Shown here: positions 16,833 to 25,400 of the stretch, piece after piece | Numbering within the stretch: the stretch's first letter is position 1 | Layout of the letters: each line of letters opens with the position of its first letter | Source of the DNA: Chryseobacterium sp. JUb7 | GTDB taxonomy: Bacteria; Bacteroidota; Bacteroidia; Flavobacteriales; Weeksellaceae | Length of the DNA: 64,000 bases | Direction: 5' to 3' | Assembly: GCF_024806495.1 (NCBI RefSeq) | Contig: NZ_JANUFF010000003.1 | Location: 372,001-436,000, forward strand | Program-made: the position numbers and the translations under genes | Notes under the pieces: model-generated | The model's database searches: none | The model's input: the letters and a program-made list of their open reading frames with translations, nothing else | What the model was told of the DNA's origin: nothing

Positions 16833-18179
16833 TTATAAACTCCCCGTGATTGCTTTAAAGATGTCGCTTCCGAAGATTAATAACATCAAGCCTAACAGGA
16901 AGATAACTCCCACCATCTGAGCATTCTCAAGAACTTTTTGAGGAACAGGTTTTCCGACAATCATCTCATATAATGTAAAAATTACGTGTCCGCCATCCAA
17001 TCCCGGGATAGGAATTAGGTTCAAAAATGCTAACCAAACCGAGAACATTGCTGTGAAACTCCAGAAAGCAGTCCAGTTTATGGAAACGCTTCCGTCTTTT
17101 GCCTGATCTACCGGCATGTTTTTAATAATAGCAATCGGTCCGCCTACTTTTTTATAACCCTGAACTTTTTTATTGAAAATTAATTTAAATTGCTTAATCT
17201 GATATGTTAAACTCTCAATACTTCTCGTAAATCCTCTTCCGATAGATTCTCCAAAAGTGAAATGCTGAGTTTGTGCATATTTCTGTAACTGTTTGTATGA
17301 AGCGATACCAATAGTTCCTTCCTTAGAAACAGGAATACTTAAAGTTTGCAGGTTTCCGTTTCTCATTACTTCAAGAGCAAGAGGTTTTCCTGCGCTTTTT
17401 CCGACAGCTGTCTGAAATTCGTCATAATAATTGATCTTCTGACCATCTGCAGAAACTACCTGGTCTCCGATTTTCAAACCTGCTTCTGCTGTTTTAGGAT
17501 TAATGATCGTATCGATTACAGCTGCATATCTCGGGGTAAGAAATGCTTTAGGGTTTTCATCTTTAAAAGCCAGTGCTTTACCGTCATCATTGGTATTGAA
17601 AGTAACTTCTTTTCCGTTTCTTAAAACAGTAATCTGATCACTTAAAAGGATGTCTAAAGATAACTTATCTAAATTATTCTGAACTTTTCCGTCTACTTTA
17701 AGGATTTTATCTCCATCTTCAAAACCCATCGCTTTTGCAATGTGAGTATAATGCATCGGAGCATTTACCTTTGTGGAATCAAAAGAAGTTTCACCATTAA
17801 AAAATGAAAGACATCCATAGATGATCCAGGCTAAGAAAAAGTTTACAGTAACACCTCCCAACATGATGATTAGTCGCTGCCAAGCCGGCTTAGCTCTGAA
17901 TTCCCAAGGCTGGGCAGGTTGTTTCAGCTGCTCGGTATCCATACTTTCGTCTACCATACCGGCAATTTTCACATAACCTCCGAAAGGAAGCCACCCAATA
18001 CCATATTCTGTCTCACCAATTTTCTTTTTGGCCAAAGAAAACCACGGATCAAAAAACAGATAGAATTTTTCTACTTTGGTTTTAAACCATTTTGCAGGTA
18101 AAAAGTGCCCAAGTTCATGAAGAACTACTAAAATAGAGATGCTTAATATAAACTGGAAAATCTTGATTGCTAATTCCAT
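16833..18179 (-). CDS. rseP: RIP metalloprotease RseP (site-2 protease, M50)
   Basis: 448 aa. It is an inner-membrane zinc protease that cuts within transmembrane segments, classically of anti-sigma factors. HELGH at 21-25 in the first helix is the zinc site; NLIPIPGLDGGH near residue 395 carries the LDG motif with the third ligand. Two PDZ regions lie between them (GFEDGDKILKVDGK and GLKIGDQVVSADG). Length and order are those of standard RseP. A candidate client type, an ECF anti-sigma-like membrane protein, is encoded at 51662, but a link is inference only. Confidence 0.95.
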   Translation of the reverse strand: MELAIKIFQFILSISILVVLHELGHFLPAKWFKTKVEKFYLFFDPWFSLAKKKIGETEYGIGWLPFGGYVKIAGMVDESMDTEQLKQPAQPWEFRAKPAWQRLIIMLGGVTVNFFLAWIIYGCLSFFNGETSFDSTKVNAPMHYTHIAKAMGFEDGDKILKVDGKVQNNLDKLSLDILLSDQITVLRNGKEVTFNTNDDGKALAFKDENPKAFLTPRYAAVIDTIINPKTAEAGLKIGDQVVSADGQKINYYDEFQTAVGKSAGKPLALEVMRNGNLQTLSIPVSKEGTIGIASYKQLQKYAQTQHFTFGESIGRGFTRSIESLTYQIKQFKLIFNKKVQGYKKVGGPIAIIKNMPVDQAKDGSVSINWTAFWSFTAMFSVWLAFLNLIPIPGLDGGHVIFTLYEMIVGKPVPQKVLENAQMVGVIFLLGLMLLIFGSDIFKAITGSL

Positions 18180-18203
18180 TAATAAAATTTAGATTTAATT
18201 TGC

Positions 18204-18233
18204 AAAGGTAACAATTATCAAAACTATGCCAAA
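18204..18233 (-). promoter_or_regulatory. Promoter of rseP
   Basis: Minus strand: TACCTTTG (18204-18211) fits TAnnTTTG, and TTG (18231-18233) lies 19 bases upstream. The leader is about 20 bases. Confidence 0.65.
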
Positions 18234-18235
18234 TA

Positions 18236-18262
18236 AAAAAGCCCCTCAAAATGAGAAGCTTT
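18236..18262 (-). terminator. Hairpin ending the small outer-membrane protein gene
   Basis: AAAGC (18238-18242) and CTCA (18245-18248) pair with TGAG (18252-18255) and GCTTT (18258-18262), with a 2x2 internal loop. An A run at the left gives T residues on the minus strand. It abuts the rseP promoter. Confidence 0.55.
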
Positions 18263-18282
18263 GTCATATATTATAGCATTGT

Positions 18283-18723
18283 TTACAAATTGAAAGACAC
18301 ACCAAGACTGCCATTGTTTCCAACTTCTGCAAAAACGCCGATTTTCTCTGTGAAAAAATATCTTGCCCCAATGTGAGCCCCAATTCCAAAGTCTTTTCCG
18401 ATAACTCCTACATCAACCCCGGGATAAATATCTAATTTCTCCGGCAATTCTAAAGCATCTTTTAAATGAAAATTGAGCCTTCCGAAAACGAAAACCCTGT
18501 TGTCTTTATCATGATCTTTATATCCTCCGAAATAGGCATTCAAACCTGCTCCTACAGATATCAGTTTATTTAAACCATAGTCATAAGTTCCTGTCACTCC
18601 CGTTCCATATCCCCAAGCGCTTAATCCAAGCTGGATTTTCTGATCTCCTTTTCCGGTCCAGGCCTGAGCATTGGCTGCGGTTCCTATAAAAATCAACATG
18701 AACATAAAAACCAATTTCTTCAT
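18283..18723 (-). CDS. Small outer-membrane beta-barrel-like protein (DUF6646-like)
   Basis: 146 aa. I start at 18723 because MKKLVFMFMLIFIGTAANAQ is a clean signal peptide; the frame is open to 18786 but the extra 21 residues would bury it. The mature part has alternating glycine/aromatic strands (WGYGTGVTGTYDYGLNKLISVGAGLNAYFGG, shown here only as its style of repeat) and ends in FNL, as expected of a small barrel. The match to DUF6646 is from memory of similar flavobacterial proteins. The role is unknown. Confidence 0.7.
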   Translation of the reverse strand: MKKLVFMFMLIFIGTAANAQAWTGKGDQKIQLGLSAWGYGTGVTGTYDYGLNKLISVGAGLNAYFGGYKDHDKDNRVFVFGRLNFHLKDALELPEKLDIYPGVDVGVIGKDFGIGAHIGARYFFTEKIGVFAEVGNNGSLGVSFNL

Positions 18724-18826
18724 AAATTTTACATTTTTAGGGTTAATAATAGAAAATATCCGCATCAAAAATGAAACCGAAATCAATTAAAAATCTTATT
18801 TTTATGGAAGTTTTTGAATATAGAGT

Positions 18827-19579
18827 ATGAAAATCGCAGGACTTAATTTAGATATTATCTGGAAAAATAAAAATGAAAATTTTCAATTAATTGAAAGTCA
18901 TTTTAAGAATGTTGAAGCCGATATTTTTCTTTTGCCTGAAATGTTTTCAACGGGGTTTTGTATGGATGCAGCTGAAGTTTCGGATAGAAATGAAGAGTCT
19001 TTAATTTTTTTAAAAAAGCTCTCAAAAGAAAAAAATGCGGCAGTCTGCGGGAGTGCTCCTGTAGAGCAAGGAGGTCATTTTTATAATAGAATGTACTTTG
19101 TACAACCCGATTCCAACGTAAGTTTTTATGACAAAAGGCATTTATTTTCTTTCTCAGGAGAAGATAAAGTATATACTCCGGGAAAAGAAAGAGTGATTGT
19201 CAATTATAAGGGAATGAGAATTTTGCTGCAGGTTTGTTACGATCTTCGTTTTCCGGTTTTTGCAAGAAATAATGACGATTATGATGCAATCTTATATGTT
19301 GCCAACTGGCCTGAAAAAAGAGTAGGTGCCTGGGAACATCTGTTGAAAGCCAGAGCCATTGAAAATCTATCTTTTGTTTTTGGATTAAACAGAATCGGGA
19401 CGGATGGGAATAATCTGTTTTATCAGGAAAGTTCACACTGCTTTTTTGCAGACGGAACCGAAATCTCTGAAAAGAAAGGAAATATTGTTTCTGCGGAGTT
19501 GAATTTAGAAGAATTAAAAGACTTCAGACATCATTTTCAGTTTTTAAATGATCGTGATTCTTATTCAATTCACCTTTAA
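18827..19579 (+). CDS. Nitrilase-superfamily amidase (omega-amidase-like)
   Basis: 250 aa, the short cytoplasmic C-N hydrolase form. The catalytic triad is visible: Glu38 in LLPEMF, Lys103 in FYDKRHLF and Cys137 in LLQVCYDLRFPVF. The closest known subgroup is YafV/Nit2, which hydrolyses alpha-ketoglutaramate or ketosuccinamate after glutamine transamination in methionine salvage-type reactions. The substrate call is by family resemblance. It is convergent with thioredoxin, sharing a palindromic repeat between their ends. Confidence 0.88.
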   Translation: MKIAGLNLDIIWKNKNENFQLIESHFKNVEADIFLLPEMFSTGFCMDAAEVSDRNEESLIFLKKLSKEKNAAVCGSAPVEQGGHFYNRMYFVQPDSNVSFYDKRHLFSFSGEDKVYTPGKERVIVNYKGMRILLQVCYDLRFPVFARNNDDYDAILYVANWPEKRVGAWEHLLKARAIENLSFVFGLNRIGTDGNNLFYQESSHCFFADGTEISEKKGNIVSAELNLEELKDFRHHFQFLNDRDSYSIHL

Positions 19580-19580
19580 A

Positions 19581-19634
19581 AGGTTGAGGTTAAGATTAAG
19601 GTTGAAAAACTTAGCCTTCATCTTAACCTTAAAT
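19581..19634. repeat. Dispersed palindromic repeat, copy 1 (hairpin between convergent genes)
   Basis: GGTTAAGATTAAGG pairs imperfectly with CCTTCATCTTAACC around a short A-rich centre. The same sequence, inverted and slightly longer, lies at 56324-56388. Here it sits between two convergent stop codons and could end transcription both ways, though without a long T run. Confidence 0.7.
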
Positions 19635-19635
19635 T

Positions 19636-19935
19636 TTAAACATATTCTTTTAAAAGTTGGGTCAGTGTATTTACATCATGAACACCACTTTCTTTCCAAA
19701 GCATTTCTCCCTGTTTGAAAATGGCCAGTGTAGGAACGCCTCGAACGCCGTACTGGGCTGCCAAAGCAGGATACTGGTCAACGTCCACTTTTATAATTCT
19801 GGCCCCTTCACCTATATTTTCTTTTACAGTTGTTAAAACTGAGGACTGTACTTTGCAGGGTTGACACCATGTAGCAAAGAAATCAATTAAAACAGGTCGT
19901 TCGGATTCAATAATTTCCTGAAATTTTTGTGACAT
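19636..19935 (-). CDS. trxA: Thioredoxin
   Basis: 99 aa. The active site is WCQPC (Cys24 and Cys27) after IDFFAT, and the cis-proline is in GVRGVPTLAIF. There is no signal peptide, so it is a cytoplasmic disulfide reductant. It is the last gene of a minus-strand group with the rhodanese lipoprotein and the persulfide-dioxygenase fusion; a thioredoxin there could recycle protein or low-molecular-weight persulfides. A 121-bp inverted-repeat element separates it from the rhodanese gene, so read-through is uncertain. Confidence 0.93.
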   Translation of the reverse strand: MSQKFQEIIESERPVLIDFFATWCQPCKVQSSVLTTVKENIGEGARIIKVDVDQYPALAAQYGVRGVPTLAIFKQGEMLWKESGVHDVNTLTQLLKEYV

Positions 19936-19956
19936 AGTTTTGTTTTTTTATGAAAA

Positions 19957-20077
19957 ACACTTTAGTTTAAAAAGCTTATAACTTATTTAAAATCACTGAA
20001 AAGAAAAATCGAAATAGATCGAAACTTTGTGTTTTTTAAATAAGTCTATGAATGTTAAACTGAATAAACTAAAGTGT
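19957..20077. repeat. MITE-like 121-bp inverted-repeat element
   Basis: The ends are a perfect 13-bp inverted repeat, ACACTTTAGTTTA (19957-19969) and TAAACTAAAGTGT (20065-20077). An inner perfect 12-bp pair follows: ACTTATTTAAAA (19981-19992) with TTTTAAATAAGT (20034-20045). The arms differ by a small insertion on the right. There is no coding capacity, and no clear target-site duplication at the edges. It fills the gap between the rhodanese and thioredoxin genes. It could be a miniature transposable element or a large transcript hairpin. Confidence 0.6.
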
Positions 20078-20084
20078 AATATTT

Positions 20085-20453
20085 TTAATTAATCGCTCTA
20101 TCCTGAATGGCTTTTACATTTTGTAAACTGGTACCGTCATAAACATCAACACCTTTTTTCTTCAAAATCTTAAAAGCTTCATCTGCCTGTATACCTTTGT
20201 TACAGAAAACAACTACTTTTTTGCCTTTTAAAGACTCAGCTTTAGCCTGAATATCAGCTAAAGGAATGTTGATCGCATTATCTGCAGTTCCTTGTGAATA
20301 CTGTTCCGGAGTTCTTACATCTACTAAAACCACATCTGAGCTGCTGATCGCTTTTTTGACATTAGTGTAAGACGTATCCGCAGTCGTTGATGTTTTGCAT
20401 GCACTCAATACGAAAGTTGCAGCAAGAATAATTCCAAAAATTTTAGTTCTCAT
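20085..20453 (-). CDS. Rhodanese-domain lipoprotein
   Basis: 122 aa. Start chosen at 20453 because MRTKIFGIILAATFVLSAC gives a lipoprotein signal (lipobox LSAC, Cys19); the frame is open to 20489 but the extra residues spoil it. One rhodanese domain follows, with LVDVRTPEQYSQG and the active-site loop FCNKGIQ, where Cys would carry a persulfide. Rhodaneses move sulfane sulfur to cyanide, thiols or proteins. It begins 10 bases after the upstream gene, so co-transcription with the persulfide dioxygenase fusion is likely. Probable location is the periplasmic face of a membrane. Confidence 0.9.
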   Translation of the reverse strand: MRTKIFGIILAATFVLSACKTSTTADTSYTNVKKAISSSDVVLVDVRTPEQYSQGTADNAINIPLADIQAKAESLKGKKVVVFCNKGIQADEAFKILKKKGVDVYDGTSLQNVKAIQDRAIN

Positions 20454-20463
20454 TATTTCTATC

Positions 20464-21873
20464 TTACAATGTTTTAGACTGGCATACAAAATCGGAAGTA
20501 GGGAATTTTTCTGTTTTTTTAATTCCGTTAAATCCGCCTTCTATTTCTGTAAAGTTTCTGATTCCGTGTGAATTAAGGATGCTTGCTGCGATCATACTTC
20601 TGTAACCGCCTGCACAGTGTAAGAAGAAATGTTCCGAATCATCAATTGTTTTTACCCAGTCGCTGATTAAATCCAATGGCTTATTGTAAGCGTTGTCTAT
20701 ATGTTCAGCAGAATACTCTGAAATTTTACGTACGTCAATTACTTTTGAAGATTCATTAAACTGCTCTGCAAACTCAGCAGGAGAAATTCTTTCAATTTCG
20801 TCGATTTCCTTACCTGAATTTTTCCAGGCTTCAAAACCTCCTTTCAGATATCCTAAAACATTATCAAACCCAACTCTGCTTAATCTTGTAATGGCTTCTT
20901 CTTCTGTTCCCTCATCAACGATTAAAAGCAGAGGGTGCTTTACATCAACGATCAAAGTTCCCACCCAAGGGGCAAAGTCTCCTTTGAGCCCGATATTGAT
21001 AGAATTTGGGATAAATCCTTTATGAAACTCTACAGGACTTCTTGTGTCCAAAATTAAAGCTCCCGTATCTTCTGCATAAGCTTCAAAATCTTCTGCAGAA
21101 ACCTTATTCAGACCCTTGTTCATTACAATATCTAAACTTTCATAACCTCCTTTGTTTAAAGCTACGTTCATTCCAAAATATTTTGGAGGAGCTGTAAGGC
21201 CATCCAGTACTTCTCTGATAAAAGATTCTTTATCCGGTTGATTCAGTGCGTAGTTAGTTCTCTTTTGATTCCCTAAAAGATCTACAGTTTCTTTCTGCAT
21301 GTTTTTTCCACAGGCAGAACCAGCTCCATGGGCCGGATAAACCGTAATACTGTCATCTAGAGGTAAAATTTTAGCATGAAGACTTTCATATAAGATTCCG
21401 GCTAGATCTTCCTGAGTAAGATTCGTTGCTTTCTGAGCAAGATCAGGTCTTCCTACATCTCCTAAAAATAAGGTGTCTCCTGTAAAAATAGCTGTTTCAA
21501 CTCCGTTTTCATCAATCAGAAGGTATGTTGTACTTTCCATGGTGTGCCCCGGAGTGTGAAGCGCTTTTATTTTAACTTTTCCAATTTCAAATATTTGGTT
21601 GTCTTCTGCAATAATTGCCTCAAAGTCAGGTTGTGCAGTTGGTCCGTATACAATCGGAGCCCCAGTTTTTTTGCTTAAATCCAAGTGTCCCGAGACAAAG
21701 TCTGCATGAAAATGCGTTTCAAAAATATATTTTAAAGTTACATTATCTTTCTCCAAACGATCCAGATAAGGCTTCACTTCCCTTAGCGGATCTATAATTA
21801 CTGCTTCATTTTCTGATACGATGTAATAGGCGCCCTGTGCAAGACAGCCTGTATATATTTGTTCAACTTTCAT
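20464..21873 (-). CDS. Persulfide dioxygenase-rhodanese fusion (MBL fold)
   Basis: 469 aa. N-terminal metallo-beta-lactamase domain (1 to about 240) of the ETHE1/PDO class: THFHADFVSGH (His54, His56, Asp58), then HTPGHTMES and FTGDTLFLGDVGRPD. Two rhodanese domains follow. The first (about 260-355) lacks a Cys at the loop (LLLIVDEGTEEEA) and is probably inactive. The second (about 365-460) has the active Cys in FFLHCAGGYRS. The layout resembles CstB, which oxidises persulfide to sulfite and then makes thiosulfate. With the rhodanese lipoprotein and thioredoxin it forms a sulfide/persulfide-handling cluster in the cytoplasm and envelope. Confidence 0.9.
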   Translation of the reverse strand: MKVEQIYTGCLAQGAYYIVSENEAVIIDPLREVKPYLDRLEKDNVTLKYIFETHFHADFVSGHLDLSKKTGAPIVYGPTAQPDFEAIIAEDNQIFEIGKVKIKALHTPGHTMESTTYLLIDENGVETAIFTGDTLFLGDVGRPDLAQKATNLTQEDLAGILYESLHAKILPLDDSITVYPAHGAGSACGKNMQKETVDLLGNQKRTNYALNQPDKESFIREVLDGLTAPPKYFGMNVALNKGGYESLDIVMNKGLNKVSAEDFEAYAEDTGALILDTRSPVEFHKGFIPNSINIGLKGDFAPWVGTLIVDVKHPLLLIVDEGTEEEAITRLSRVGFDNVLGYLKGGFEAWKNSGKEIDEIERISPAEFAEQFNESSKVIDVRKISEYSAEHIDNAYNKPLDLISDWVKTIDDSEHFFLHCAGGYRSMIAASILNSHGIRNFTEIEGGFNGIKKTEKFPTSDFVCQSKTL

Positions 21874-21960
21874 TTCTTCTGTAACAGTTTGTTGTTATTT
21901 TAATATACAAAAATCGTGTTTATTTTTTTAAAACCGGCTAAAATATAAAATCTATACTAA

Positions 21961-21993
21961 TAGAATAAATCAATAAAGTGTTTATTTATTCTA
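21961..21993. promoter_or_regulatory. Inverted repeat in the divergent promoter region of the sulfur cluster
   Basis: TAGAATAAAT (21961-21970) pairs with ATTTATTCTA (21984-21993), 10 bp perfect, spacer 13. It lies 88 bases upstream of the persulfide dioxygenase start and 165 upstream of the HerA-like gene. It could be an operator; the extreme AT content makes chance possible. The rest of 21874-22158 shows nothing clear. Confidence 0.35.
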
Positions 21994-22158
21994 ATTTATT
22001 AAAAATAATTTCAAAAATGTTAAAGACTATTATTGACGTTATTTTCAAACACTAATGTAAGGATATTTATAAAAATCTGATGGCTGAAATTAATCATGGC
22101 TTTTTTGATGGCCGAATATTTTATAAAAACTTTTATATTTATAAGTTAAAAAATATAG

Positions 22159-23685
22159 ATGGCAGATAAAACACAATTTATTGAAGAGCTGAATACAAAG
22201 TATACTCCAAAAGGAGAACATATTATATTGGGGAAAGGAATGTTTAATGGAGAGGTGGTACCTGAAGTGAATGTTACGATTCCGTTAAAAACAATCAACC
22301 GTCACGGTCTTATTGCAGGAGCTACAGGAACAGGGAAAACAAAGACTCTGCAGGTTTTTGCAGAACAGCTTTCTCATAAGGGAATTCCTTCTTTGGTGCT
22401 GGATATCAAAGGAGATTTTTCAGGAATTGCAGAAGCGGGTGTGCAAAATGCTGTTATTGATGAAAGATATGCAAAAACACAGTTGCCTTATAATCCACAG
22501 CCATTTCCAGTTGAGTTAATGACTATTTCCGGTGAGAAAGGTGTGAAATTAAGAGCTACGGTCACTGAATTTGGCCCTGTGTTATTAAGCAAAATTCTTG
22601 AACTGAATGATACTCAGCAGAGTATTATGTCAATTGTTTTTAAATATTGTGATGATAAAGGACTTCCTTTGATTGATTTAAATGATCTGAAGAAGGTTTT
22701 ACAATATGTCACCGAAAACGCACAGGGGAAAGCCGAGCTGTCAGCAAATTATGGATCTATAGCTTCTGCTTCTTTAGGGGCAATATTAAGATCTATTGTA
22801 GCTTTGGAGCAACAGGGAGCAGGAAGTTTTTTTGGTGAACTGAGTTTTGATGTTCAGGATTTACTTGAAACGAGAGACGGAAAAGGAGTGGTAAATATTT
22901 TAAGAGTAGCTGATATTCAAAATAAACCACAATTATTTTCAACATTTATGCTTTCTCTTTTTGCAGAAATCTATATGACCTTTCCTGAAGAAGGGGATAG
23001 TGGCAGACCAAAATTGGTTCTTTTCATTGATGAGGCCCATTTAATTTTCGACGAATCTTCGAAGGCATTGCTCTCCCAGATCGAAACCATGGTGAAATTA
23101 ATTCGTTCAAAAGGGGTAGGAATTTATTTTATTACACAGATTCCTGGTGACGTTCCTGAAGCAGTTTTGTCTCAACTGGGGCTCAAAATTCAGCATGCAT
23201 TGAGAGGGTTTACGGCAAAAGATAAAAAAGAGATCACCAAAGCGGTTGAGAATTATCCGACAACGGAGTATTACAATGCTTCAAGTTTAATTCAGAACTT
23301 AGGAATAGGAGAAGCTTTTGTGACGGCTTTGGACGAAAAAGGGATTCCGACACCGCTGGTTCATACCTATCTTATATCTCCGGAATCGAGAATGGATGTT
23401 CTAAATGATGCGGAAATTTCGGATTTGACAAGTAAATCAGCCTTAGTCGCTAAATATGAGAAGGTTGTGGATAACGAATCTGCCTACGAAATATTAGTCA
23501 AAAGAATGGAGCAGGCTGCGCAAAATCCGGTATCGAATCAAAAATCCAAGCCAGTTAAGGAAGAGCCTGGAATGTTCGAACAGGTGCTGCAAAGCAAGGC
23601 AGGAAGAACATTTACAAGCACTTTGATGCGGGAAGGAGCAAAAGCAATTCTGGGCATGCTGGGATTAGGAGGCAGAAAAAGATAA
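22159..23685 (+). CDS. HerA-like P-loop ATPase (DUF853)
   Basis: 508 aa. FtsK/HerA-type ATPase: Walker A GATGTGKT at 54-61, Walker B LVLFIDEAHLIF near 290, then the sensor region IYFITQIPGDVPEAVLSQLG. The C-terminus has a linker and a Gly-rich end (LGMLGLGGRKR), as in the bacterial DUF853 group. Characterised HerA translocates DNA with the nuclease NurA in archaea; the bacterial DUF853 proteins have no settled role. No nuclease of the NurA or SIR2 type is adjacent, so a defence pairing is not supported here, though a DnaQ-type exonuclease gene follows 168 bases downstream. Cytoplasmic; a single gene. Confidence 0.88.
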   Translation: MADKTQFIEELNTKYTPKGEHIILGKGMFNGEVVPEVNVTIPLKTINRHGLIAGATGTGKTKTLQVFAEQLSHKGIPSLVLDIKGDFSGIAEAGVQNAVIDERYAKTQLPYNPQPFPVELMTISGEKGVKLRATVTEFGPVLLSKILELNDTQQSIMSIVFKYCDDKGLPLIDLNDLKKVLQYVTENAQGKAELSANYGSIASASLGAILRSIVALEQQGAGSFFGELSFDVQDLLETRDGKGVVNILRVADIQNKPQLFSTFMLSLFAEIYMTFPEEGDSGRPKLVLFIDEAHLIFDESSKALLSQIETMVKLIRSKGVGIYFITQIPGDVPEAVLSQLGLKIQHALRGFTAKDKKEITKAVENYPTTEYYNASSLIQNLGIGEAFVTALDEKGIPTPLVHTYLISPESRMDVLNDAEISDLTSKSALVAKYEKVVDNESAYEILVKRMEQAAQNPVSNQKSKPVKEEPGMFEQVLQSKAGRTFTSTLMREGAKAILGMLGLGGRKR

Positions 23686-23853
23686 AATTTATATATTTTT
23701 TGCTATTTTAGCAGGATTACCTTTGTAAATTAACAAAATAGTAGTTAATCCTGTTGCTTTATGGCATAAGTTATGTAGTTGACTGATTGACACGATATTC
23801 AACTTTACGAAGAGTATCCAAAAATTAATTTAAAGCTAGTTGTAGAAATTTAA

Positions 23854-25077
23854 ATGTATTCAATAATTGATATAGAAAGCAATGGTGCAGGTTACAGGAA
23901 AGAATGCATTATAGATATTGCCATTTACAGATATGATGGGCAAAAAATTGTCGATCAGTTTATTTCATTGGTCAATCCTGAAAGTGATATCACACCTTTC
24001 GTACAGAAACTGACCAATATTACCCCGAAAATGGTCAAAACAGCTCCGAAATTTCATGAAATAGCCAAAAGAGTGGTGGAAATTACTCAAAATACAACAT
24101 TGGTAGGTCATAATATTGATTTTGATTACAGGATGCTTCGTCAGTCTTTTAATCGGCTTGGTTATGAGTTTACAATCAATACGTTAGATACCATTCCATT
24201 AGCAAAAAAATTGATTCCTGAAGAAGTAAGTTATTCGCTTGGGAAGTTGGTGAAATCGCTCGGAATTCCATTGACTAATCATCACAGGGCTGAAGGGGAT
24301 GCCCGCGCAACATTAGAATTGTTTAAACTTTTAGTGTCGAAAGATACTGAAAATGAGATTATTCAAAAGCAGCATGATGAGACAAATGCTAAAACTTATA
24401 TCAATAAAATAAAACAGTTAACACAGGATCTGCCTAACGAAAAAGGTTTTGTGTATTTTCAAAATGAGGCCGGAAAAATTATTTTTTCTGATTATGTTCA
24501 GGATATTAATAAGTTTTCTAAAAAAGTTTTTAACTCCAAATCCAAAAAATGGGAAGGAATTCAGAAAGCGGTGGAGCAAATCAATTTTGAGCTTACCGGA
24601 ACTGATATTATTGCGAAACTTATTTTAAATTCTAAAAATGTAAAGAAAAGAGAAATTTTGCCTTTCGGTCTTTATTTTAGAAATGGTAAATATATTGTTG
24701 AAAAAAATACATTGAACAAAGTAGAAAAACCTATTCTGAAGTTCAGGTCTTTCACGCAAGGGTCAAAAGCAGTTCAGTTTATTGGAAATATTGAAGAATA
24801 TAATGACCTCAATGCTTTCAAAAGTAAAATAGATTTCAGAAAAAGAAATGAGCTCTGGCTGGGACAGGGAAGAAAATTAGGTGAAAAATTATTTTTAATT
24901 ATCGAAAACGGGAAGGTGGTTTCCTATGGCTTTTATGAGCTTTTTACGCAGATACAAACGATCAGTAAAATTTCAAAGTTAAAAATAGATCTTCTTTTTC
25001 AGTCAACGGATTTAAATAATGATTTACAGCTGGCACTTCTTCGAGGTGATTTCGAAACTTTGCCATTGCCAAAATGA
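23854..25077 (+). CDS. DnaQ-type 3'-5' exonuclease with degenerate GIY-YIG-like domain
   Basis: 407 aa. Residues 1 to about 165 are a DEDDh exonuclease: DIES (Asp6, Glu8), VGHNIDFDYRML and HHRAEGDARATLELF. From about 195 (GFVYFQNEAGKIIFSDYVQDINK) the layout follows the GIY-YIG half of the DnaQ-UvrC-like fusions seen in many bacteria, but the usual GVY...YVGK residues are largely lost, so the nuclease part is probably inactive or structural. The family is linked to DNA repair or proofreading by homology only. A DUF5808 gene follows after 18 bases. Confidence 0.82.
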   Translation: MYSIIDIESNGAGYRKECIIDIAIYRYDGQKIVDQFISLVNPESDITPFVQKLTNITPKMVKTAPKFHEIAKRVVEITQNTTLVGHNIDFDYRMLRQSFNRLGYEFTINTLDTIPLAKKLIPEEVSYSLGKLVKSLGIPLTNHHRAEGDARATLELFKLLVSKDTENEIIQKQHDETNAKTYINKIKQLTQDLPNEKGFVYFQNEAGKIIFSDYVQDINKFSKKVFNSKSKKWEGIQKAVEQINFELTGTDIIAKLILNSKNVKKREILPFGLYFRNGKYIVEKNTLNKVEKPILKFRSFTQGSKAVQFIGNIEEYNDLNAFKSKIDFRKRNELWLGQGRKLGEKLFLIIENGKVVSYGFYELFTQIQTISKISKLKIDLLFQSTDLNNDLQLALLRGDFETLPLPK

Positions 25078-25095
25078 TTTAATATTCAATAGATT

Positions 25096-25284
25096 ATGGG
25101 TTACTCAGATGGAAATTCAGCCCACTGGAAACTAGGGCTTTTTTATTTTAATAAGGAAGATAAAAGACTGTTTCCGCCAAAAAGATTTGGATTGGGATGG
25201 ACCATAAATTTTGCCAATCCATGGTCTGTCTCTGCATTTTTACTGATATTAATTGCTTTTGGACTTATTTCGATGTGTTTTTGA
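25096..25284 (+). CDS. DUF5808 small membrane protein
   Basis: 62 aa. HWKLGLFYFNKEDKRLFPPK then GLGWTINFANPW is the DUF5808 pattern, followed by one transmembrane helix (SVSAFLLILIAFGLISMCF). In larger family members this module sits next to membrane domains; alone it is a short single-pass protein of unknown role. It is 18 bases after the exonuclease gene and probably co-transcribed. Confidence 0.8.
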   Translation: MGYSDGNSAHWKLGLFYFNKEDKRLFPPKRFGLGWTINFANPWSVSAFLLILIAFGLISMCF

Positions 25285-25373
25285 GACTGAAATAAGAAAA
25301 TGTTTTTACAAATTATCTTAATTATTAAGAAAACACTTTGTAAATCAATTTTCTCGAAATAAAAAAGAATTAG

Positions 25374-25381
25374 TATTTTTG
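25374..25381 (+). promoter_or_regulatory. -7 promoter box of the lysA leader
   Basis: TATTTTTG fits TAnnTTTG; no TTG at the usual -33 spacing is visible. It predicts a transcript starting near 25388 that carries the 23-residue frame at 25401 and the hairpins before lysA. Confidence 0.5.
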
Positions 25382-25400
25382 CAAAAAATAAAACGAAGCA

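Noticed and set aside
22080..22169. 29-codon frame overlapping the HerA-like start
   Set aside because: No promoter box or family likeness, and it overlaps the clear start of the ATPase gene.
22159..25077. Anti-phage defence pair of HerA-like ATPase and nuclease
   Set aside because: Defence HerA partners are SIR2, NurA or DUF4297-type genes directly coupled to herA. Here the next gene is a housekeeping-type DnaQ fusion 168 bases away, and the ATPase is of the DUF853 type found in ordinary chromosomes.
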